A DNA stretch of 12,946 nt from Fidelibacterota bacterium. Its GTDB lineage: Bacteria; Fidelibacterota; Marinisomatia; SCGC-AAA003-L08; D37C17. The notes beneath the pieces were generated by a model. The model was not told where the DNA came from and made no database searches. It saw only the letters and a list, made by a program, of their open reading frames with translations. Positions 7,698 through 12,946 of the stretch are shown in pieces (position 1 is the stretch's first letter; every line of letters begins with the position of its first letter). The stretch is taken from NCBI GenBank assembly GCA_002704685.1, contig PAHD01000040.1, positions 1 to 12,946 of the forward strand, written 5' to 3'. Both the position numbers and the translations under genes were made by a program.

Positions 7698-10622
7698 ATG
7701 AAATTTATTTTAACCTTATTGTTTTTAACATTCTCTTTTTCTGAAGACTCAAACTGGTGGGGTTGCAGTGATGAGAATGCATTGAATTTTGATCCCTATG
7801 CTATTTGGGATTGCGGAGGGTGGTGTTGTGAATATGAAGATCTACATCATTCTGGTATAGTAATTAATGAGATAAACTACAATCCTTCTAGTTCTTATAA
7901 TCAAAGCGATGAAATGTATGAGTTTATTGAGTTTTACAACAATGGAAACAATGAGGTTAATCTAGATGGTTGGTCCCTTGCCAATTCAAATGTAAATCAA
8001 TGCTTTGTATTTGATGATGTATTGCTTGAACCTGGCGAATTCCTTTTGCTTGCAAGGAATGCTGATACCTATCCTGGTAGTATTGAATATGGTGAGCATA
8101 ATAGTCTGTCTAACTCTGAAGGTACCTTGACATTGAGAGATGCGCATCACAATATTATCGATAGAGTAAACTATAAAGATGATTGTGATTGTTCCGTAGA
8201 TTATTATTGTTGGCCAACAAATTCAGATGCTGGTGGTTCTACGCTGGAATTAAAAGATCCTAGTCTAAATAATTTATCAGCAGCAAGTTGGCAAGATAGT
8301 TTTATCATTCCAGGCGGTACACCAGGTTATGTTAATTCAAATATTGAGTCAGATGATTATGTATATGGTTGTACTGATGAAAATGCATGTAATTTTAATA
8401 GTGAAGCAAATGTCAATGATGGTTCATGCAATTTTCCTACTCAAAATTTTGATTGTGAAGGAAATTGTATAGTTGAAGTAGATTGTAATGGAGAGTGTGG
8501 TGGTAATGCAGCTTTAGATTGTAATGGTGAATGTGAAGGTGATGCAATTGTAGATGAATGTGGGGAATGTGGCGGTGATGGTCCAGAAAATAATTTTGAT
8601 TGTGAAGGAAATTGTACAGTTGAGGTAGATTGCAATGGTGACTGTGGTGGTGATGCTGTTGCAGATTGTGCTGGAGAATGTGGAGGCATAGCATTAGTTG
8701 ATGACTGTGGTGTTTGTAATGGTAATAATCAAAATCTTGATTGTAATGGTGACTGTTTTGGAGAGGCAGTTTTAGATGCTTGTGGAACATGTAATGGATC
8801 TATAGAAAATGTAGAATTCTGCCCATCTGAAGGTTATTACTTAGAAATTTCATCCTTTGATATTCAAGAACAGTCATTAGTAATTAGTTTAAATAATGAA
8901 GATGACATTGCTGGCTTTCAATTTAGCTTGGATGGTCTTCTAATTAGTGATGTTGCTACTCTAAGTATTGCTAGTCAAAATTTCTCAATATCCTTTTCAG
9001 AAAATACGATTATAGGATTTAGCTTAGAAGGTAATCTTATATCACCATCAAACACTGATATACTTAAAGTATATTTTTCTAATCAGTCACAGGCTGAAAT
9101 ATGTCTTCAAGACTTAGTTTTATCAAATCCTTTCGGAGAAGAAGTTGATTTTACATTAGGAGAATGCTTAGATGTTAGTTCCTGTGGAGATCAAAGTGCC
9201 TGTAATTATTTTGATTACGATTTTACATGTGATGATTGTTGTAGCTATGGACAAGAGTTTTGGCTGGATACAGATGGTGATGGATTAGGGTATTTAGAAA
9301 ATGGTGAAATATTTTGTGAAGATCCAGGTTTTCCATGGGTTCCAAATCATGGAGATGAATTCCCTAATTGCACATCAAATATCGTAGATAGTTGTAGTGT
9401 TTGTGATGGAGATAATTCATCATGCTCCGGATGTACTGATGAGTTAGCTTTTAACTATAACTGCCTAAATGGGAATTGGCCTACATCTGCAACATTTGGC
9501 TGCAGTAATAACGTTATTGTAGATGACGGTAGCTGTTTATATCCTCCGGAGGGATTTGAATTTACTCAATCAACTGAACAAGCTTTCTATAAGTTTCTTG
9601 ATGGTACTTTTAATGACGAACCTTTTGAATTTATGGGCAGCTGGATTGGCGCTTTCAGAAATAATGTCTGTGTAGGTTCATGGCCATGGGTAGGAGAATT
9701 TACACAAGTTCCCGTTATGGGAAATGATGGTTCAGATTTTACACTTGACTATATGATGGAGGGTGAAATTCCTGAATTCTATATTTACGACCCTGTACTT
9801 AATGATTTTTTTCTTGCTAATGTCTCTGATCAATTTCCATATGTAAATTTAGAGATTTATCATATCGAAAATATTGAGTCTAGTACAGATAATTTTTCAA
9901 GTTACGGTTTTTATCTAGGTGACATAAACATTGACTTTCAGATTGATATTATGGACATGACAAATCAAATTAATTTTATATTGGATGTCCATTCACCTAA
10001 TTTATACCAATTTTGGGCTTCTGATGTAAATTCTGATCATGTTTTGAATATTGCTGATGTTGTTAGATTATCAAATAATATTTTAGGATTTTCAAGAGCT
10101 TATTCTTCTAATTCAGAAGCAGTTATTATTGAAAATACACTGTATTTAAGAGGTGATATAGGTGGAGTACAGTTTTCAGGAAACTTGTTGACAGATATTT
10201 CAAGTAGTGATATATTAGTATCAAATAATAATTTAGTACTTGTTTATACAAATAATAAATCAATCGAAACTAATACTTTTGTATTTGAAAATATACCTGA
10301 AGATTTAATTGTTGTGGATTCAGATGGTGAGTATATAGATCTAAAAACTAACAATGCTACTAGTTTTCAAATCAGTGATGTATATCCTAATCCATTTAAC
10401 CCATCTACTAACATAAAGTTTTCTGTTAATCAAAATGCAAAGATAGAGCTATCTATATATAATTTAAATGGTCAATTAGTTGAAGTAATTTTAAATGATT
10501 TTGTTTATCCTGGTACCTATTCAATGAACTGGGATGCAAGTAACTATTCTACCGGTATGTATTTATTGGTAGCTACTAATGGGAATTATAGTGAAACTAA
10601 GAAACTAATGTTAGTTAAGTAG
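7698..10622 (+). CDS. Exported multi-domain surface protein: lamin-tail-like, Cys-rich repeats, cohesin-like, dockerin-like, type IX sorting domain
   Basis: A 974-residue protein with a signal peptide at 1-15 (FSFS/ED). A GCSDENALNF module follows at about 22-46, then a lamin-tail-like domain at about 54-205 (IVINEINYNPSS, LDGWSLAN, LEPGEFLLLARN). GCTDENACNF...DGSC is at 224-244, then ten CxxxC or CxxC pairs at 253-365. Residues about 376-490 resemble the 97-residue domain of the upstream protein (DDIAGFQFSLDG, IIGFSLEGN). Further Cys-rich modules include a TSP3-like DTDGDGLG at 524-531 and GCTDELAFNY at 578. Residues about 619-725 form a domain with GSWIGAF and NNVCVGS. A dockerin-like domain (about 739-797) has two complete calcium loops, D742-N744-D746...D753 and D776-N778-D780...D787. 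The sorting domain is at about 889-974 (YPNPFNPSTNI). AAGGAGAT precedes the ATG, 14 bases after the upstream gene, so the two are cotranscribed. The ligand or partner is unknown. Confidence 0.88.
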   Translation: MKFILTLLFLTFSFSEDSNWWGCSDENALNFDPYAIWDCGGWCCEYEDLHHSGIVINEINYNPSSSYNQSDEMYEFIEFYNNGNNEVNLDGWSLANSNVNQCFVFDDVLLEPGEFLLLARNADTYPGSIEYGEHNSLSNSEGTLTLRDAHHNIIDRVNYKDDCDCSVDYYCWPTNSDAGGSTLELKDPSLNNLSAASWQDSFIIPGGTPGYVNSNIESDDYVYGCTDENACNFNSEANVNDGSCNFPTQNFDCEGNCIVEVDCNGECGGNAALDCNGECEGDAIVDECGECGGDGPENNFDCEGNCTVEVDCNGDCGGDAVADCAGECGGIALVDDCGVCNGNNQNLDCNGDCFGEAVLDACGTCNGSIENVEFCPSEGYYLEISSFDIQEQSLVISLNNEDDIAGFQFSLDGLLISDVATLSIASQNFSISFSENTIIGFSLEGNLISPSNTDILKVYFSNQSQAEICLQDLVLSNPFGEEVDFTLGECLDVSSCGDQSACNYFDYDFTCDDCCSYGQEFWLDTDGDGLGYLENGEIFCEDPGFPWVPNHGDEFPNCTSNIVDSCSVCDGDNSSCSGCTDELAFNYNCLNGNWPTSATFGCSNNVIVDDGSCLYPPEGFEFTQSTEQAFYKFLDGTFNDEPFEFMGSWIGAFRNNVCVGSWPWVGEFTQVPVMGNDGSDFTLDYMMEGEIPEFYIYDPVLNDFFLANVSDQFPYVNLEIYHIENIESSTDNFSSYGFYLGDINIDFQIDIMDMTNQINFILDVHSPNLYQFWASDVNSDHVLNIADVVRLSNNILGFSRAYSSNSEAVIIENTLYLRGDIGGVQFSGNLLTDISSSDILVSNNNLVLVYTNNKSIETNTFVFENIPEDLIVVDSDGEYIDLKTNNATSFQISDVYPNPFNPSTNIKFSVNQNAKIELSIYNLNGQLVEVILNDFVYPGTYSMNWDASNYSTGMYLLVATNGNYSETKKLMLVK
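8445..8591 (+). repeat. 147-bp repeat unit 1 (49-residue Cys-rich unit)
   Basis: Encodes residues 250-298 with cysteine pairs starting at 253, 263, 275 and 288. Unit 2 follows directly, with every pair exactly 49 residues later. The first 25 bases of the two units are identical and most of the next 20 match. The CxxxC pairs carry DCxGxC and the fourth pair is ECGxC. Confidence 0.88.
8592..8738 (+). repeat. 147-bp repeat unit 2 (49-residue Cys-rich unit)
   Basis: Encodes residues 299-347 with cysteine pairs starting at 302, 312, 324 and 337, in phase with unit 1. A third, partial unit follows (residues 348-367) and keeps only the last two pairs, at 349 and 362, with the same 13-residue spacing. 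The series therefore looks like growth by duplication followed by loss. Confidence 0.88.
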
Positions 10623-10646
10623 TTCAAAAAACAGGAGGGGGTAGAT

Positions 10647-10979
10647 ATGGTATCTAGTGATTTTTTTGAAGTTTTAAAGATTGTTGCATCTTGTTCTATT
10701 ATTTTTGTTTGGTTTATAAGATACGATAATATAAAAAAAGAATTTATAGAATATGGTTTCCCATCATGGTTTAGAGATATTGTAGGAATTCTAAAAATAT
10801 CTTCAATAGCTATGCTGCATTCCTTAAACCCTAAAATTGTTTTCATTGGTGCATCAACTATAGCAGTTCTTATGTTAGGAGCCGTTTTAACCCACGTAAA
10901 ACATAAAGATACATTTAGAAATACTATTGCTTCAATTAGTATGCTAATTATAAGTATTTTGATGATATCTATGATTTAA
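10647..10979 (+). CDS. Small DoxX-like integral membrane protein
   Basis: A 110-residue protein with four predicted membrane helices (about 8-24, 44-60, 64-82 and 90-110). Between the first two helices it has the DoxX-like signature EYGFPSWFRDIVGILKI (residues 35-51), and the third helix ends MLGAVLTHVKHKD, also typical of the family. DoxX-like proteins have been tied loosely to redox and thiol stress in some bacteria, but no reaction can be assigned here. The ribosome binding site AGGAGGGGG (10633-10641) is unusually strong and fixes the start. The gene begins 24 bases after the large surface-protein gene and 4 bases before the DUF2452 gene, so it probably belongs to the same transcript. Confidence 0.75.
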   Translation: MVSSDFFEVLKIVASCSIIFVWFIRYDNIKKEFIEYGFPSWFRDIVGILKISSIAMLHSLNPKIVFIGASTIAVLMLGAVLTHVKHKDTFRNTIASISMLIISILMISMI

Positions 10980-10983
10980 ATAA

Positions 10984-11352
10984 ATGCATAATAAAATTAT
11001 AAAGATTGATGATATTGAAGGTAAAGTTTATGAATTAGAAGAATGGAAACCTTCTCATACTCAACATTGCAAAAAATATTTTGATGAAAAGCTTAGAGAT
11101 CTTCAGTCTCAATATGAAAACCTTTGCCATGAATTTACTACAAACAAATTAATATATGATTCACAAATAACCTTTAAGCCAATCATAGGTAAGAATTATT
11201 ATTTATATGAGGATGCTTTAGGAAAAAGATTTTTATCTTTGATAGAACCTGATGAATGGGGGGCTAATAACAAAATAAAACTTTCTTTTCTAGGAACATA
11301 TAAACAAGACGTTAATTTAAAATGGACTCCTGTCACAACAAAACCTAAATAG
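10984..11352 (+). CDS. DUF2452 family protein (C1orf50-like), function unknown
   Basis: A 122-residue, probably cytoplasmic protein without signal peptide or membrane helix. Its second half matches the DUF2452 family, which includes human C1orf50: FKPIIGKNYYLYED (64-77), FLSLIEPDEWG (83-93) and SFLGTYKQDVNLKWTPV near the C-terminus. The first half is charged and probably helical, as in relatives. No biochemical role is established for the family to my knowledge. The ATG lies 4 bases after the DoxX-like stop and has no clear Shine-Dalgarno, suggesting translational coupling. The gene converges on the minus-strand genes at the right, and no terminator is visible after its stop. Confidence 0.8.
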   Translation: MHNKIIKIDDIEGKVYELEEWKPSHTQHCKKYFDEKLRDLQSQYENLCHEFTTNKLIYDSQITFKPIIGKNYYLYEDALGKRFLSLIEPDEWGANNKIKLSFLGTYKQDVNLKWTPVTTKPK

Positions 11353-11471
11353 CAATCAAAGCTTAATAGAATATAATTATTATCAATATCATAATTACCA
11401 GCATTAAAAGAATTTTGCCATTCTTGAGCATTAACTACTACTATAACTATAAAAATTGAAAAAAATTTCAT
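11199..11471 (-). pseudogene. Short signal-peptide-like ORF, possible 5' remnant of an exported-protein gene
   Basis: Reading leftward from the ATG at 11471, the first residues MKFFSIFIVIVVVNAQEW look like a Sec signal peptide with a VNA/Q cleavage site, much like those of the two large surface proteins in this window. About 40 codons are unique. The rest of the 90-codon frame runs antisense over the last 154 bases of the DUF2452 gene and looks like a shadow of it. It starts 12 bases after the MAPEG stop on the same strand, so it could be cotranscribed, but it has no ribosome binding site. Either it is the decayed N-terminus of a longer gene cut off by rearrangement, or a chance frame. I do not recognise a family. 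Confidence 0.25.
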
Positions 11472-11483
11472 TTAGAATAAATT

Positions 11484-11897
11484 TTATAAGATTTTTAATA
11501 AAAAAATAATCCACCAGATTACTAAAGTAACAAAACCAATTCTAAAAAATTTGGCTCTAGAACGAATATAATTTGATGTTAGTCTAATATAACAATGTAA
11601 ATATCTAGAAATAACAAATATCCAGGCAAAGATAAGATCTAATTGAGTAAAATTATCAAATAAAATAACAAATAAAACTAAAAAATAGAAAAAAATTGGA
11701 AGTTCAAATTGATTCTTAAGAGTTTGTCTTATAACCTCTATATATTCTGGAACATCGCCTTTATATATTTTTATGTAACTATACTTTATTGATTTATTTT
11801 TAAATGCATTTAAAAGAGCGAAATAATTTTTAAAATATAAAAATAATGTAAGAATCATCATGAAAATAAACGGAAATATTAATTGTGTTGATTCCAT
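11484..11897 (-). CDS. MAPEG-family membrane protein
   Basis: A 137-residue protein with four hydrophobic segments (about 6-22, 66-82, 86-100 and 116-136), the size and topology of MAPEG proteins (membrane-associated proteins in eicosanoid and glutathione metabolism). The family's conserved features are present: NQFELPIFFY (62-71) before helix 2, and a helix-3 motif SRYLHCYIRLTSNYIRSR (97-114). Bacterial members are mostly uncharacterised; some eukaryotic relatives conjugate glutathione, but nothing here shows that activity. The ATG lies 5 bases after the PEP carboxylase stop, with only a weak GGA nearby, so expression likely depends on transcription and translation through the upstream gene. 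Confidence 0.87.
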   Translation of the reverse strand: MESTQLIFPFIFMMILTLFLYFKNYFALLNAFKNKSIKYSYIKIYKGDVPEYIEVIRQTLKNQFELPIFFYFLVLFVILFDNFTQLDLIFAWIFVISRYLHCYIRLTSNYIRSRAKFFRIGFVTLVIWWIIFLLKIL

Positions 11898-11902
11898 TTA
11901 TT

Positions 11903-12946
11903 CTATCCGGTTGTTTGCATTGCTGCTGCAATACCATTTATTGATGACACAATTATTTCATTATTAATTTGTTGAGTTTCTTTACTACTAGAAATTCTTT
12001 TTAAATACTCGATTTGAATAATATTCAATAAGTCAGTCATTGGATTTCTAAATTTAATTAAATTTTCAATAACAGGATTTCTTCCAAGTAAAGTTTTATT
12101 TTTTGATATCAATAGATAATTTTTGTGAATATAACTAAACTCTTTTTCAATTATTTGATTAATTTCATTATAATCAGAAATCTTTGAATATTTTTTTGAA
12201 ATTGGATTACGAGATCTTGCCATTTCAAAAGTGATACTATCTAGCATATTTTTAAAAAATAATGAATCACTATATAAATCTTCTAATACTTTTAACTTTC
12301 CTAAGTTAATAAGTTGGTTTATTTCATATCCTACACCAAACCATCCAGAAATATTGTATCTAGTTTGAACCCAAGAAGAAACCCAGGGAATCGCTCGAAT
12401 TTCATCAAATCCTTCTTTATTTAAAAATAATTTACTTCTAGATGATGGTCTTGAAGAAATTTTTAACTTACTAATAAAATTAATAGGTGTTGTTTTTATA
12501 AAAAACTTCCAAAAGTCAAGATTTATAATATTTTTTTTATAATTATTTAACGAAGATTCTGCTAAAAATTTTAACTCATTGATATTTAAATCTTTTTTTA
12601 CAGCTTTAACAGAATTTTTAATTAGAGCACTTAAAATCTGTTCTAAATGTCTTTTAGAAATATCACAATTACCATACCTATATGAAATGATTTCACCTTG
12701 CTCAGTCATTCTTAATCTTTGTTTTTCTGTAAATGATGGTAAACTCCTTATTGCCTCATTTGATTTTCCACCTCCTCTACTAACAGAACCACCTCTCCCA
12801 TGGAAAATACTATAATTGATGCCATGTTTTTTAAATACTTTATTAAGGTTCTTTATACATAACTGAATCGAATAATTTGCCATAAAAATACCACCATCTT
12901 TATTACTATCAGAATACCCAAGCATTATTTCTTGATAATTATTTAT
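11903..12946 (-). CDS. ppc: Phosphoenolpyruvate carboxylase, C-terminal 347 residues (partial at window edge)
   Basis: Carboxylates phosphoenolpyruvate with bicarbonate to give oxaloacetate, refilling the TCA cycle. The frame is open from 12946, so an internal ATG at 12925 is not the start. The sequence begins inside the catalytic core (GYSDSNKDGG, residues 10-19 of the visible part). It then shows the mobile catalytic loop FHGRGGSVSRGGG (48-60), LRMTEQGEIISYRYG, SRPSSR, EIRAIPWVSSWVQTRYNISGW and the C-terminal INGIAAAMQTTG. The E. coli enzyme has 883 residues, so roughly 40 percent is visible. The usual end is RNTG or QNTG; here it is QTTG, replacing the residue equivalent to Asn881, which binds the inhibitor aspartate in E. 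coli. The MAPEG gene follows at once on the same strand. Confidence 0.97.
   Translation of the reverse strand: MNNYQEIMLGYSDSNKDGGIFMANYSIQLCIKNLNKVFKKHGINYSIFHGRGGSVSRGGGKSNEAIRSLPSFTEKQRLRMTEQGEIISYRYGNCDISKRHLEQILSALIKNSVKAVKKDLNINELKFLAESSLNNYKKNIINLDFWKFFIKTTPINFISKLKISSRPSSRSKLFLNKEGFDEIRAIPWVSSWVQTRYNISGWFGVGYEINQLINLGKLKVLEDLYSDSLFFKNMLDSITFEMARSRNPISKKYSKISDYNEINQIIEKEFSYIHKNYLLISKNKTLLGRNPVIENLIKFRNPMTDLLNIIQIEYLKRISSSKETQQINNEIIVSSINGIAAAMQTTG

Noticed and set aside
8437..8790. Overlapping minus-strand open frames (also 8441-8689) rich in His, Gln, Ser and Pro
   Set aside because: They are antisense images of the Cys-rich 147-bp repeats: tgt and ggt codons read backward give no stops.
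8445..8798. Regularly spaced repeats considered as a CRISPR-like array
   Set aside because: The units are in-frame protein repeats of 147 bp with conserved cysteines and no unique spacers; no cas genes are nearby.
10586..10846. 86-codon minus-strand frame over the DoxX-like gene
   Set aside because: The plus strand has a strong ribosome binding site and a recognisable DoxX-like protein; the antisense product has no recognisable features.
11374..11397. Inverted repeat TAATTAT-10 bases-ATAATTA between the convergent units, considered as a terminator
   Set aside because: The stem contains only A-T pairs and no T-run follows on either strand. Such repeats are frequent by chance in DNA this AT-rich.
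12579..12815. 78-codon plus-strand frame inside the ppc gene
   Set aside because: It is antisense to the conserved catalytic loop of PEP carboxylase, which must be the coding strand.

Overview
The window is AT-rich bacterial DNA, tightly packed with genes on both strands. It looks like a member of the Fibrobacteres-Chlorobi-Bacteroidetes superphylum, and most likely a marine Marinimicrobia (SAR406) type genome. Two large secreted proteins end in a C-terminal sorting domain opening with YPNPFNPST, and they carry GCTDxxAxN...DGSC and DCNGxCGG cysteine modules that I associate with that group. The long three-domain IspG also fits. The taxon is inferred from gene content only; no rRNA or tRNA gene is visible.

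Layout. (1) Positions 1-591, minus: the N-terminal part of a POT-family peptide transporter, running off the left edge. (2) Positions 646-3040, plus: ispG (non-mevalonate isoprenoid pathway) followed 10 bases later by dut (dUTPase). (3) Positions 3041-5182, plus: a groES-groEL operon with its own probable promoter, a perfect 6-bp inverted repeat just upstream of the -35 box, no CIRCE element, and a strong Rho-independent terminator after groEL. (4) Positions 5410-11352, plus: a likely transcription unit of four genes. The first two are big exported surface proteins. One joins a blue-copper domain, two copies of an unnamed 97-residue domain and two DUF4397 domains. The other joins a lamin-tail-like domain, cysteine-rich repeats, a related 'IAGFQF' domain and a dockerin-like domain. 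Both end in a type IX secretion sorting domain. They are followed by a small DoxX-like membrane protein and a DUF2452 (C1orf50-like) protein. (5) Positions 11199-12946, minus: the C-terminal 347 residues of phosphoenolpyruvate carboxylase, a MAPEG-family membrane protein 5 bases downstream, then a short signal-peptide-like ORF that may be a gene remnant and that collides with the DUF2452 gene.

Function. The left half is housekeeping: isoprenoids, nucleotide pool hygiene, protein folding and anaplerosis. The centre holds the accessory material: a pair of exported multi-domain proteins that share a module. The shared module resembles cohesin-like folds and one partner has a complete two-loop dockerin signature, so calcium-dependent assembly at the cell surface is conceivable but unproven.

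The points most worth following up are the shared 97-residue domain, the exported cupredoxin fusion, the cohesin-like/dockerin pairing, and the altered aspartate-inhibitor pocket of the PEP carboxylase. I see no CRISPR array, transposase, tRNA or rRNA. No gene-free stretch exceeds 300 bases.
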